From contig JAFWTY010000026.1 in assembly GCA_017518735.1 (NCBI GenBank), positions 62,001-126,000 on the forward strand: a stretch of 64,000 nucleotides of DNA, given 5' to 3'. The notes beneath the pieces were generated by a model. It was not told where the DNA came from. It made no database searches and saw only the letters and a list, made by a program, of their open reading frames with translations. Positions 1 through 8,822 of this stretch are shown one piece after another; within the stretch, counting starts at the first letter, position 1; every line of letters begins with the position of its first letter. The position numbers and the translations under genes are program-made. The DNA is from Lachnospiraceae bacterium (GTDB lineage Bacteria > Bacillota > Clostridia > Lachnospirales > Lachnospiraceae).

Positions 1-207
1 TACTTCGCGGCAGACGGTATATCCGTCGATGCCCGGAAGCATCAGGTCGAGAAGGATTAAGTTCGGCTCAAAAGCCGGAACGGCTTCGAGTGCGGCCTCT
101 CCGTCACCGACGATCATGGTTTCGTAGCATTCCTTGGTCAGATACAAGGAAATGAGTTCCGCGATGTTGCTGTCATCGTCTACGATAAGAATTTTCTGTC
201 TGTTCAT
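1..207 (-). CDS. Response regulator, receiver domain (3' end cut by window)
   Basis: Sixty-nine codons are visible, beginning MNRQKILIVDDD. They match the CheY-like receiver fold: the acidic pocket DDD at residues 10-12, the phospho-acceptor D54 in LLDLMLPG, and the start of the next helix. The receiver normally sits at the N-terminus of a DNA-binding (often OmpR-type) response regulator, but the output domain lies outside the window, so target and class are unknown. The start ATG (205-207, minus) follows an AAGGGG-like ribosome binding site. It lies 44 bases downstream of mutS2 on the same strand and may be co-transcribed. The family call is firm; the role is not visible. Confidence 0.88.
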   Translation of the reverse strand, partial: MNRQKILIVDDDSNIAELISLYLTKECYETMIVGDGEAALEAVPAFEPNLILLDLMLPGIDGYTVCREV

Positions 208-251
208 GTTTTTCCCCTTTTTTGAATGGTTGATAGCTCCTGCATTTTCAT

Positions 252-2624
252 TTATTTGAATTCCACGATTGTAACACCGGCGTCTCCTTCGCCGTATTCT
301 CCGAGGTGGAAATCTTTTACGTAGGAAAGTTTCTTTAAATGCCTTGCCACCGCATCACGCAATACGCCGGTACCTTTTCCATGTACGACACGTACGGAGT
401 GAAGGTGGGAAAGATAGGCATCATCCAAGTATTTGTCCAGGTTGGCAATGGCTTCGTCGGCAGTCTGCCCGAGGAGATTGATCTCGGGAGAGATGTTCAT
501 TGCCTTCGAAAACTTGCCGGAATAATTGCCCTTCTTTCCGGATTTGGAAGAAGTCTTGTCGAGATCCACGGGGGCCTCGCTTCGCCTTACATCCTTGATG
601 TTGGCGCGAACCTGCATGGCTCCGCAGAGAATCATCATATTTCCTTTGGCATCGGGAAGGGATTGTACGGTACCCTTCATCTTCATCGAAAGGATTTCGA
701 GATAGTCACCCTTCTTGATTTCTTCCGCGGTGAGAGACTTACTCGTTTGAACCGGAGTCTGTTTCTCGCTTAAGTTTTTGGAACGGTCCTTAATCTTTTC
801 GCGAAGATTGGCCCTGGTTTTTTCCATGGTGCGGATGTCACCGCCCTTGTGATAGGAGCGAATGGCCTCGTCTGCGGTATCCTTGGCATCCTGTAAGATG
901 TCGCGGGCTTCCTCGTTGGCCTTGCGAAGGACGTTTTCACGCTTTCTTGCAAGTTCCGCATTTTTCTCTTCCAGTTCGAGACGGAGGACTTCAATGCGCT
1001 CCCTGTCTTCTTCCATGGCCTGTTCCTTGGCTTCGATTTCTTTTCTGGAATGGTCCAGATCGGAGAGAAGATCCTCAAAACTGATCTGATTTTCGGTAAC
1101 CTCTTTCTTTGCTTCCTCGATGATTTCTCCGGGCAGGCCGAGCTTTGATGAAATGGCAAAGGCGTTGCTTTTTCCGGGAATGCCGAGTAAGAGATGATAG
1201 GTCGGCGTTAAGGTTTCCACATCGAATTCGCAGCTGGCATTTAAGGTGCCGGGAGCGGAAAGAGCAAAAATCTTAAGCTCACTGTAGTGCGTGGTCGCCA
1301 GGGTCAGTGCATCCTTCTGCTGCAGATTTTTTAAGATAGCAATCGCGAGGGCGGCACCTTCCGCGGGATCGGTACCGGCACAAAGCTCATCAAAAAGACA
1401 TAAGCAGTGGCGGTCCGCCTTTTTTAATATCGAAATGATGTTGGTCATGTGTGCCGAGAAAGTACTGAGAGACTGCTCGATACTCTGCTCGTCACCGATG
1501 TCCGCAAAAATATCCCGGAAGACACAAAGCTTTGACAAGGTCGAAGCCGGAATGTGAAGTCCGGCCTGTCCCATGGCACAGAGCAGACCGGTGGTCTTTA
1601 AGGAAACGGTCTTGCCGCCTGTGTTCGGACCGGTAATGATCATTAAGTTTACGTCTTCGCCGAATTTGATATCGATGGGAACAACTTTCGCCGGATCGAT
1701 AAAAGGATGGCGGGCCTTGTGAAGTTCGATGATGCGCTCCGAAACGTATTCCGGTTTTCCCGCCTTCATCGAAAGTGCCAGTTTTCCCTTGGCAAAAAGG
1801 AAATCCAGCCGGGTTAAGATTTTTGCATTGGAAGCAAATTCTTCTATATGTTCTCCGGCGAGCGCACTGAGCGTTGCCAGGATCTTTTCGATTTCTTCTT
1901 TTTCAAGAGATTCCAGTTCCTGAAGGCGGTTGTTGTACTCCACAACCTGAGAAGGCTCGATAAAAAATGTGGAGCCGGCCTTGGAGCGGTCATGGACCAT
2001 TCCGGGAACGGAGTTCTTGTATTCGGCCTTTACGGGAAGACAGTAGCGGTTGTTTCTCGTGGTGATGACGGCGTCCTGCAGGTAGGTGCGGAAGGAGTTT
2101 ACCATCTGAGACAGCACTTCGTGCATCTTATCGTTGCAACTTAGCTTCTGGCGGCGGATTTTGGATAATTCCGCGCTGGCATCGTCAGCCACTTCCTCCT
2201 CACTGATTAAACAGCGACGGATTTCCTTTGCCACGTCAGGCAGGGGAATCAGCCCCTCAAAATAAGGAGTGAGGGTATTGTCTTCGTCCGTTTCATGCTC
2301 TTTGGCACCGTATTTGTGTACTTTTCCGGCGCATTCCGCCGCGGCTGCGAGGTGAAGAAGTTCGGCAGCCGAAAGGGAAGATCCCAAAGAGAGGGCATTC
2401 AGGGAAAATGATAAGTCGCGATTCTGTCCGAAGGAGATTTTTCCGAGACGAATGATGTAAGAGGTGGCGTCCTCTGTTTCATTCTGTGCAGAAACGATTG
2501 CCGAAAGATCGTCCATCGGAACAAGGCTTTCGCACAATCCCTTACCGGGCGCGGAATCCGCAAATTCGGTAAGCTTTGCTATGACTTTTGGATATTCCAG
2601 AATGCGAAGTGCCTTTTCGTTCAT
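252..2624 (-). CDS. mutS2: Endonuclease MutS2 / ribosome-collision rescue factor RqcU
   Basis: 790 residues, the usual MutS2 length. The MutS core ATPase carries Walker A GPNTGGKT at residues 332-339, followed by the LFDELCAGTDP Walker B region. A long charged coiled coil comes next, and a C-terminal Smr domain of about 75 residues contains the HGKGTG motif. There is no MutS mismatch-recognition domain, which separates it from MutS1. The Smr motif usually written LDLRG reads INLLG here. In the family, MutS2 suppresses recombination, and in Bacillus it also splits collided ribosomes. An in-frame ATG lies 14 codons upstream, but the ATG at 2622-2624 has a good GGGAGAAAAA site, fits the family N-terminus and was chosen. 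Another quality-control gene, rqcP, is also in this window. Confidence 0.93.
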   Translation of the reverse strand: MNEKALRILEYPKVIAKLTEFADSAPGKGLCESLVPMDDLSAIVSAQNETEDATSYIIRLGKISFGQNRDLSFSLNALSLGSSLSAAELLHLAAAAECAGKVHKYGAKEHETDEDNTLTPYFEGLIPLPDVAKEIRRCLISEEEVADDASAELSKIRRQKLSCNDKMHEVLSQMVNSFRTYLQDAVITTRNNRYCLPVKAEYKNSVPGMVHDRSKAGSTFFIEPSQVVEYNNRLQELESLEKEEIEKILATLSALAGEHIEEFASNAKILTRLDFLFAKGKLALSMKAGKPEYVSERIIELHKARHPFIDPAKVVPIDIKFGEDVNLMIITGPNTGGKTVSLKTTGLLCAMGQAGLHIPASTLSKLCVFRDIFADIGDEQSIEQSLSTFSAHMTNIISILKKADRHCLCLFDELCAGTDPAEGAALAIAILKNLQQKDALTLATTHYSELKIFALSAPGTLNASCEFDVETLTPTYHLLLGIPGKSNAFAISSKLGLPGEIIEEAKKEVTENQISFEDLLSDLDHSRKEIEAKEQAMEEDRERIEVLRLELEEKNAELARKRENVLRKANEEARDILQDAKDTADEAIRSYHKGGDIRTMEKTRANLREKIKDRSKNLSEKQTPVQTSKSLTAEEIKKGDYLEILSMKMKGTVQSLPDAKGNMMILCGAMQVRANIKDVRRSEAPVDLDKTSSKSGKKGNYSGKFSKAMNISPEINLLGQTADEAIANLDKYLDDAYLSHLHSVRVVHGKGTGVLRDAVARHLKKLSYVKDFHLGEYGEGDAGVTIVEFK

Positions 2625-2648
2625 TTTTTCTCCCTTTCCCACCCGTAT

Positions 2649-2678
2649 ATCATACCATAAATACAAGGGAATTGACAG
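2649..2678 (-). promoter_or_regulatory. Probable promoter of mutS2
   Basis: On the minus strand CTGTCA (2673-2678) is followed after 18 bases by an extended -10, TGGTATGAT, with TATGAT at 2649-2654. This would start the transcript about 20 bases before the mutS2 ribosome binding site. Seen in sequence only. Confidence 0.5.
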
Positions 2679-2764
2679 TACAAAAGAAGAGGAAGCTGTG
2701 GTAAAATATAGATTGTAGTTGTTGGGATTCTATTATGAAAAAGTCTTGGAAAGACGGAGAAAAG

Positions 2765-4180
2765 ATGAAGAAGAATCAGGACCCGGAAATCGAAGAGAAA
2801 CTCGAAAAAGGGAAAGAAAAAGGAAAAGAGAAGGAAAAGAAGTCCGAGAAAGAGTCTGAAAAGAAGAAAGAGGCGGACGATTATTCCTTTATGCAGGAGC
2901 AGATCAAGAAGCGCCCTGTCAATAAAAGAAAGCTGTTAAAAAGAACGTTTACAACCGGTGCGATGGCGATTATGTTCGGCGTTGTGGCTTCGCTTGCGTT
3001 CATTTTGCTTGAGCCGGTTTTCACAAAACTGCTGACCCCGAAGGATAAGGAGCAGACCGCGGAGATTTCTCTGCCGGATACAACCCTGCCGGAGGAACAG
3101 AACGAAGTACTCCCGGGAGATATGGTACAGGAGCAGGAAGATTTGGAACACAAAGATCCCGATCCGACGGTCCCCGTTACTAGTTCCATCACCAAGGCGG
3201 AGTTCGATATCGAAGATTACCAGAAAATGTTCGGAAAACTGTCCAAACTGGCGGGAGAAGTATCCAAGAGCATGGTAGTGGTTACCGGTTCTTCATCGGA
3301 TGTGGACTGGTTCCGGAATGTATATGAAAACAAGAGCAGCGTCTCGGGACTTTTGATTGCGGACAACGGAAAGGATCTGTTCTTAATTACGAACTATTCC
3401 TTCTTATCTTCGGCGACCGAAATCGATGTCATTTTTGCAACGGGAGAGGAATGTAACGGAACGATGGTTTCCTACGATAAGGCAACGAACATCGCCGTGA
3501 TCTCCGTTCCGCTTTCCTCGATTTCTCAGGAAACCAAAGACAATACTCCGTATGCGACGCTCGGAAATTCCAACGGCGGTTTAAGAGAAGGTGACGTTGT
3601 AATCGCGGTCGGAGATCCGATGGGATATTCCAGCTCCGTCGGCTACGGAATCGTAACATCCAAGGGCAGCCCGATTTATACGCCAGACTGGAACTATAAA
3701 CTTGTGACCACCGATATTTACGGAAGCAGAAATGCGGAAGGCTTCCTCATCAATACGAAGGGACAGGTAATCGGTGTTCTGAATCAGAAATACAACAACT
3801 CCGATTTAAGCAACCAGATTTCCGCCATCGGTATTTCGGAACTTCGAAGCCTGATCGAAGATCTGTCCAACCAAAAACAGAGACCTTACCTCGGACTCAC
3901 CACGGCGGATATTACGCAGGCGGCGGTTGAGAACGGTGTTCCGGTTGGTATTTTTGTACGTAAGGTGGAAATGAATTCGCCTGCAATGGAAGTCGGAATT
4001 GCGGCAGGAGACATCATTACGAGAATCGGCTACAACACGATTACCACCAATGCGGAATTTGAGGAAAAACTGAAAGAATACGCTCCGTCGGATGAAGTAA
4101 AACTCACCATCATGAGGCAGACGGGAGACAGTTACAAAGAAGTAAGCGTTACCGTTACCCTCGGTACGAAGACGGAATAG
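2765..4180 (+). CDS. HtrA/DegP-like membrane protein with lost catalytic triad, plus PDZ domain
   Basis: 471 residues from the ATG at 2765, which has GGAG five bases upstream; an in-frame ATG at 2735 lacks a convincing site. Order: very Lys/Glu-rich cytoplasmic segment (1-50), one membrane helix (about 62-82), acidic/Pro linker, trypsin-like double barrel (about 165-365), PDZ domain (about 374-468). The fold is that of S1C proteases, but all three catalytic positions are changed: the His of TNxHV is S212 (TNYSF), the Asp of the TDxAV segment is N242 (TNIAVISV), and the Ser of GNSGG falls at A324/E325 (RNAEGFLIN). It therefore should not cleave peptides. A role as an extracytoplasmic peptide-binding or sensing protein is inference. 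yhaM follows 12 bases later. Confidence 0.85.
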   Translation: MKKNQDPEIEEKLEKGKEKGKEKEKKSEKESEKKKEADDYSFMQEQIKKRPVNKRKLLKRTFTTGAMAIMFGVVASLAFILLEPVFTKLLTPKDKEQTAEISLPDTTLPEEQNEVLPGDMVQEQEDLEHKDPDPTVPVTSSITKAEFDIEDYQKMFGKLSKLAGEVSKSMVVVTGSSSDVDWFRNVYENKSSVSGLLIADNGKDLFLITNYSFLSSATEIDVIFATGEECNGTMVSYDKATNIAVISVPLSSISQETKDNTPYATLGNSNGGLREGDVVIAVGDPMGYSSSVGYGIVTSKGSPIYTPDWNYKLVTTDIYGSRNAEGFLINTKGQVIGVLNQKYNNSDLSNQISAIGISELRSLIEDLSNQKQRPYLGLTTADITQAAVENGVPVGIFVRKVEMNSPAMEVGIAAGDIITRIGYNTITTNAEFEEKLKEYAPSDEVKLTIMRQTGDSYKEVSVTVTLGTKTE

Positions 4181-4192
4181 AAAGGAAATTCA

Positions 4193-5137
4193 ATGAAATA
4201 CATTCAGGAACTGATGGAAGGAATGGCAGTAAGGGATATCTATTACTGCAAACAGAAGAACGCAGCGGTCACCAAGAACGGAAAAGATTACTGGAACGTA
4301 ATCCTGCAGGATAAGACGGGCACGATGGATGCGAAGGTATGGGATATCGGATCCCCTTCGATCATTGATTTCGAGACCGGCGATTTCGTCTATATTTACG
4401 GAGATGTATCCTCCTTTAACGGAGCTCTGCAGATTACCATCAAGCAGTCCAGACCGGCCAAGGAAGGGGAATACAACACGACGGAATACTTCCCGATGAC
4501 ATCAAAGAATGTCGAGGAAATGTGGGCGAAACTGCTTTCTTTCATCGATTCGGTGAAAAACAATTATCTTCAGACCCTGCTTAAGAAAATCTTCGTGGAG
4601 AATACGGTCATTGCAGACCGTTTCAAAAAAAGCTCCGCGGCAAGAAGCGTTCACCACGGCTTCATCGGCGGGCTTTTGGAACACACGATTTCCGTGACCG
4701 AGAACTGCGATTACATGGTAGGACACTATCCGATCTTAAACAGAGATCTGCTGATCACGGCGGCGCTTTTGCATGATGTCGGAAAAATCAAAGAGCTTTC
4801 CCTCTTCCCCGAAAATGATTATACGGACGAAGGAAACCTCCTCGGACATATTGTCATGGGAGCCCAGCTGGTGGAAAAGACGGCGGATGCGATTGACGGT
4901 TTCCCGAGAACCTTAAAGGCGGAACTGGAGCACTGCATCCTGGCGCACCACGGAAAACTGGAATTCGGTTCTCCGAAGGTTCCTGCGCTCGTGGAAGCAA
5001 TAGCGCTGAATTTTGCGGATGACATGGATGCCAAAATGGAGACCTTTACCGAACTTGCCGATCGTACCACGAACAAGGAATGGCAGGGATATAACCGTCT
5101 TTTTGAAACCAATATACGTTTAACAAAGGGCGAATAA
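4193..5137 (+). CDS. yhaM: 3'-5' exoribonuclease YhaM family (OB fold + HD domain)
   Basis: 314 residues, the same length as Bacillus YhaM. The N-terminal OB-fold (about 15-95, WNVILQDKTGTMDAKVWD) binds nucleic acid. The C-terminal HD domain shows HHGFIGGLLEHT, the metal-binding LLHDVGK, ILAHHG and NFADDMDAK. The family degrades RNA and single-stranded DNA from the 3' end in a metal-dependent way. It starts 12 bases after the HtrA-like gene and ends 9 bases before rlmD, so the three are probably one operon. The call is firm. Confidence 0.93.
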   Translation: MKYIQELMEGMAVRDIYYCKQKNAAVTKNGKDYWNVILQDKTGTMDAKVWDIGSPSIIDFETGDFVYIYGDVSSFNGALQITIKQSRPAKEGEYNTTEYFPMTSKNVEEMWAKLLSFIDSVKNNYLQTLLKKIFVENTVIADRFKKSSAARSVHHGFIGGLLEHTISVTENCDYMVGHYPILNRDLLITAALLHDVGKIKELSLFPENDYTDEGNLLGHIVMGAQLVEKTADAIDGFPRTLKAELEHCILAHHGKLEFGSPKVPALVEAIALNFADDMDAKMETFTELADRTTNKEWQGYNRLFETNIRLTKGE

Positions 5138-5146
5138 CGATACGCA

Positions 5147-6550
5147 ATGAAGGAAAAAGAATTGCTCAAAAAGGATGACCTTGTAGTCATTGATATTACG
5201 GATTTGGACGCGGAAGGGCAGGGTATCGGGAAAGCCGAAGGCCTTACCCTTTTTGTGAAAGATGCTTTCGTCGGAGACAGGGTGGAAGCCAAGGTCATGA
5301 AGATGAAAAAGACCTATGGATTCGCCAGACTCATGAAGGTCATCACGCCATCGAAGGACCGCATCGAGCCGGCCTGTCCGATTGCGAGAGCCTGCGGAGG
5401 ATGTCAGTTGCAGGAGATTTCCTACGAGGCGGAACTTCGGTTTAAAGAGAATAAAGTAAAAAACAACCTGATTCGCATCGGCGGATTTGACGAGAGTTTT
5501 ATAAAGTCCGTCATGTACCCCATCGTGGGAATGGAGAAGCCTCTCCGTTACCGCAATAAGGCGCAGTATCCGATCGGAAAAGACAAAGAGGGAAATCCGG
5601 TGGCGGGATTTTACGCCGGAAGAACCCACAGCATTATTCCGAATACGGACTGCCTGCTTGGAAGAGAAGTCAATGAAACGATTTTAAAGACAATCCTCGA
5701 TTTCATGAAAGCGGAGAAAATCGAGCCTTATGAGGAAAACTCCGGCAGGGGGTTTTTGAGACATGTTCTGATTCGCGAGGGCTTTGTCAGCGGAGAAATC
5801 ATGGTCTGTCTGATCGCGACATCGAAGAAGTTTCCGAAGGCGGAGATGCTCTGCGAGAAACTGGTGAAGGAAGTTCCCGCAATCGCCGGGATCAGCTTAA
5901 ATATCAATGCAAAAAATACGAACGTCATCATGGGAGAGGAAACCGTAACCCTCCGGGGAAAGAGTGAAATCGAGGACGAGCTTTGCGGCATTCGATTTAA
6001 GATTTCCCCGAGATCCTTTTACCAGGTCAATCCCGTGCAGACCGAAAAACTCTATGCGAAGGCGGTGGAATTTGCGCAGCTGACGGGGAAGGAATCGGTC
6101 TGGGATTTATACTGCGGAATCGGAACCATCTCCTTGGCCATGGCGCATAAAGCCGGCAAAGTCTACGGTGTGGAAATCATTCCGGAAGCCATCGAAGATG
6201 CAAGGAAAAATGCAAAGGCAAACGGAATCACCAATGCGGAGTTTTATGTAGGAAAGGCGGAAGAGGTACTGCCGGAGTTCTACGAGGGACAGAAGGGTTC
6301 CGAAATGTGCCATCCCGACGTGATCGTGGTCGATCCGCCGAGAAAAGGCTGCGATGAGAAGTGTCTGGAAACCATGCTGAAGATGGAACCGGAGAGAATC
6401 GTCTATGTCAGTTGCGATTCGGCAACACTGGCCAGAGATTTAAAGATTCTCTGCGCGGAAAAATATAAACTGAAATTCTGGCAGTGCTATGACCAGTTCT
6501 GTCGAACCGTCCACTGCGAGACCGTTGCATTACTTCAAAAAGAGAACTAA
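5147..6550 (+). CDS. rlmD: 23S rRNA (uracil-C5)-methyltransferase RlmD/RlmCD type
   Basis: 467 residues. An N-terminal TRAM domain is followed by the iron-sulfur motif C-x5-C-x2-C (CPIARACGGC) with a later Cys in NTDCLLG. Next comes the SAM-binding WDLYCGIGTISL region, the DPPRKGCDEK motif and the catalytic Cys C423 in YVSCDSATLARDL. This set is diagnostic of the TrmA/RumA family, which methylates U1939 and/or U747 of 23S rRNA in Firmicutes; which site is used here cannot be read from sequence. The start ATG lies 9 bases after the yhaM stop with only a weak upstream purine run, suggesting translational coupling. Confidence 0.93.
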   Translation: MKEKELLKKDDLVVIDITDLDAEGQGIGKAEGLTLFVKDAFVGDRVEAKVMKMKKTYGFARLMKVITPSKDRIEPACPIARACGGCQLQEISYEAELRFKENKVKNNLIRIGGFDESFIKSVMYPIVGMEKPLRYRNKAQYPIGKDKEGNPVAGFYAGRTHSIIPNTDCLLGREVNETILKTILDFMKAEKIEPYEENSGRGFLRHVLIREGFVSGEIMVCLIATSKKFPKAEMLCEKLVKEVPAIAGISLNINAKNTNVIMGEETVTLRGKSEIEDELCGIRFKISPRSFYQVNPVQTEKLYAKAVEFAQLTGKESVWDLYCGIGTISLAMAHKAGKVYGVEIIPEAIEDARKNAKANGITNAEFYVGKAEEVLPEFYEGQKGSEMCHPDVIVVDPPRKGCDEKCLETMLKMEPERIVYVSCDSATLARDLKILCAEKYKLKFWQCYDQFCRTVHCETVALLQKEN

Positions 6551-7415
6551 AATATTACTTGATCTGCAGGCTCATGTGGACAAGATGGAAGTTTTCTTCG
6601 GAAAAGTTGCCCGCCAGACGAACGGAGTGTTGACCTATTATTACAGAATCGATCCTTCCGTTTCCGATAAAGTTGACGGCTTTTGGTACGTCGATGCCAA
6701 CGGAAACGGTTTTGTGGAACATGAAGTAACCGATATTACGCAGTACTATATCAACGATACCACCCAGCTGGTATGGTATACGATACCGAGAGCATCCCAA
6801 GAAGCGGTATGGCTTCCCCCCGTATATCACGGATAACCTCGGAGCCAGAGTGGTTTCCTACAACGTTCCGATTTTCCTTCATGATCAGTTTATCGGTGCC
6901 ATCGGTATCGAAATCGATTACAGTACCATGGCAAATCAGGTGGACAATATCAAACTCTATGACAGCGGATATGCCTTCCTAAGTGACGAGAAGGGCAATA
7001 TTATTTATCATCCTTACATAGATGTTATTTCCCTTCCGAAGGAAGAGGTTCCCCAGACACCGGAGGAATTAAGAGGGTATGAAACATTTATCCGTTATAC
7101 CTACGAGGGAGTGGAAAAGGAAGTTTACCGCCTGCCGCTGAAGAACGGTATGATCGTCAACGTTTCGGTGCCTGTCGATGAAATCGACGGAAATTGGGAA
7201 AGAAGGCATTACAGGAAGACAATTTATCGCTTGAGGCTGCGACAATCCGCGACTCCTTAACCGGCGTGAAAAACCGTTTTGCCCTTCGCCGTGATTACGA
7301 TAAATACTTTGAAAAAGACGTTCATCTGATGATGATCGACATTGATGATTTCAAGAAGGTGAACGATAACTACGGTCATTCCGTCAGGGATAAGGCAGAC
7401 CTTAAAGATCCATAA
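6551..7415 (+). pseudogene. Decayed Cache-GGDEF (diguanylate cyclase) gene
   Basis: Pieces of one sensor cyclase lie in three successive frames. The first (to about 6820) gives Cache-like sequence with LTYYYRIDPSVSDKVDG and WYTIPRASQEAVWLPP. The frame then shifts by one base at a run of six C (6816-6821), and removing one C restores LPPYITDN. The second piece (to about 7190) ends the sensor domain at NVSVPVDEIDGNW. A second break enters DNLSLEAATIRDSLTGVKNR and MIDIDDFKKVNDNYGHS of a GGDEF domain, which stops before the GGDEF signature. The N-terminal membrane helix, the second helix and the active site are all missing. It directly abuts the rlmD stop. No product is expected. Confidence 0.82.
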
Positions 7416-7421
7416 ATTCAG

Positions 7422-7450
7422 CCCTGCAGGGAAAAACCTGCAGGGTTTTT
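7422..7450 (+). terminator. Rho-independent terminator after GGDEF pseudogene
   Basis: Stem CCCTGCAGG (7422-7430), loop GAAAAA, stem CCTGCAGGG (7437-7445), then TTTTT. It closes the rlmD-side transcription unit. Confidence 0.85.
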
Positions 7451-7470
7451 ATTATGCCCAAATTTCCCTG

Positions 7471-7500
7471 TTGACAATTGAAAAACAAAGTGTATATAAT
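7471..7500 (+). promoter_or_regulatory. Promoter of the GntR-ABC exporter operon
   Basis: TTGACA (7471-7476), an 18-base spacer and TATAAT (7495-7500), both hexamers perfect. The -10 overlaps the operator-like palindrome at 7491-7511. Confidence 0.85.
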
Positions 7501-7511
7501 GCATATATACA
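7491..7511 (+). promoter_or_regulatory. Operator-like palindrome for the GntR (YtrA-type) regulator
   Basis: Perfect 8-bp inverted repeat TGTATATA (7491-7498) / TATATACA (7504-7511) with a 5-base centre, covering the -10 element and the likely transcription start. Its position, just upstream of a YtrA-type GntR gene, fits autorepression; binding by that protein is inferred. Confidence 0.65.
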
Positions 7512-7572
7512 ATAATTATTGCAGAGAGACTTTGCGCAGAGTCTCTCCAGGCGCGCAAAAAAGGAAAACCAT

Positions 7573-7956
7573 ATGGATATTATTATCAGCAACGCTTCCG
7601 GTGTGCCCATTTACGAGCAGATCGAGGAGCAGATGAAAGGCCTTATCATGACAGGGGACCTGAAAGCGGGGGACGCCCTTCCTTCCATGAGAATCCTGGC
7701 AAAAGAATTGAAAATCAGTGTCATCACCACGAAACGTGCCTACGAGGATTTGGAGCGTGACGGCTACATCGAGTCCGTCATCGGCAAGGGCAGTTTCGTC
7801 AAAGGCATGAACAGCGAGATTGTCAAAGAAACCATGCTTTACGCCACGCAGGAACTGATGGAGAAGGCAGTGGACAAGGCAATCATCGGCAAAGTATCCC
7901 TGGAAGAGATGAAGGAGATGCTTGAGATTATCTACGAGGAAAAGAAAAATGGATGA
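7573..7956 (+). CDS. GntR-family transcriptional regulator, YtrA subfamily
   Basis: 127 residues from the ATG at 7573, preceded by AAGGA seven bases upstream. The N-terminal winged helix-turn-helix contains IYEQIEEQMKGLIMTG, LPSMRILAKELKISVITTKRAYEDLE and GKGSFVKG. The short C-terminal tail (about 45 residues) is typical of YtrA-type regulators, which have no large effector domain and usually repress a neighbouring ABC exporter. The stop overlaps the ATPase start by 8 bases, so the two are translationally coupled. The palindrome over the promoter is the likely binding site. Known YtrA relatives respond to cell-wall antibiotics; whether this one does is unknown. Confidence 0.9.
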   Translation: MDIIISNASGVPIYEQIEEQMKGLIMTGDLKAGDALPSMRILAKELKISVITTKRAYEDLERDGYIESVIGKGSFVKGMNSEIVKETMLYATQELMEKAVDKAIIGKVSLEEMKEMLEIIYEEKKNG

Positions 7957-8818
7957 GATCAGAAACGTAATTGAAATTAATAACTTAACGAAGGATTACG
8001 GCGATTTCAAGCTGGACAATATCAGTTTCAGCGTTCCGGAAGGCTCGGTATGCGGTTTCATCGGACAGAACGGTGCAGGCAAAACGACGACGATCAACCT
8101 GCTTTTGGACATCATTCGAAGAGACTCCGGAGAGATTAAACTCTTCGGCGAAAGCGTTGATAGTAACAGTGCGGCGCTTCGCGAAAACATCGGCGTGGTC
8201 TTTGATGAGATGGGCTTTCATGAATTCATGACGGCCAAGGACCTCAACATCATGATGAAGAATATTTACCGAAACTGGGATGAGAAGAAGTTCTTTGAAT
8301 ACTTAAAAAAATTCTCGCTTCCGAGTAAAAAGAAATGCGGCTCCTTTTCGCGCGGTATGCGAATGAAGCTGCAGATTGCCGTTGCGCTTTCACACAACGC
8401 AAAGATGCTTGTGATGGACGAACCGACCAGCGGTCTCGACCCGATTGTACGTAATGAAATGATCAATATTTTCCGCGAGTTTGTACTCGAAGAGGACCAT
8501 ACGATTTTTCTTTCTTCCCACATCACGGGAGATTTGGAAAAAATCGCCGACGAGGTGGTTTTCATTGACGGCGGCAAAATCGTTCTTACCGGAAACAAGG
8601 ATGAAATCTTAGAGTCTCACGGAATCTTAAAGTGTAAAAAAGACGAGGTGGAGAAGGTCAGCAGCTCCTTAGTCGTGGGTTGTGAAATGAGCAGTTTCGG
8701 TGCGGAGATTCTGGTAAACGATAAAGCATCCGCTGAGAAACTCTACCCCGATATGGTTGTTGAGCCTGCGGCACTGGAACAGATCATGATTTATTACGTG
8801 AACGCAGGAAAGAGGTGA
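7949..8818 (+). CDS. ABC transporter ATP-binding protein (YtrB-like exporter ATPase)
   Basis: 290 residues from the ATG at 7949, with GAGG upstream. Walker A is GQNGAGKTT, the signature region is SFSRGMRMKLQIAVAL with SRG in place of the common SGG, Walker B is MLVMDEP, and the switch His is in FLSSHI. The C-terminal 70 residues are the variable tail of exporter ATPases. It sits between the GntR gene and two hydrophobic permeases, so it should energise an ABC-2 type export system. The substrate is unknown. Confidence 0.93.
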   Translation: MDEIRNVIEINNLTKDYGDFKLDNISFSVPEGSVCGFIGQNGAGKTTTINLLLDIIRRDSGEIKLFGESVDSNSAALRENIGVVFDEMGFHEFMTAKDLNIMMKNIYRNWDEKKFFEYLKKFSLPSKKKCGSFSRGMRMKLQIAVALSHNAKMLVMDEPTSGLDPIVRNEMINIFREFVLEEDHTIFLSSHITGDLEKIADEVVFIDGGKIVLTGNKDEILESHGILKCKKDEVEKVSSSLVVGCEMSSFGAEILVNDKASAEKLYPDMVVEPAALEQIMIYYVNAGKR

Positions 8819-8822
8819 GTGC

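Noticed and set aside
2735..2764. Upstream ATG for the HtrA-like gene
   Set aside because: No ribosome site before 2735, while 2765 has GGAG at suitable distance; kept only as an alternative.
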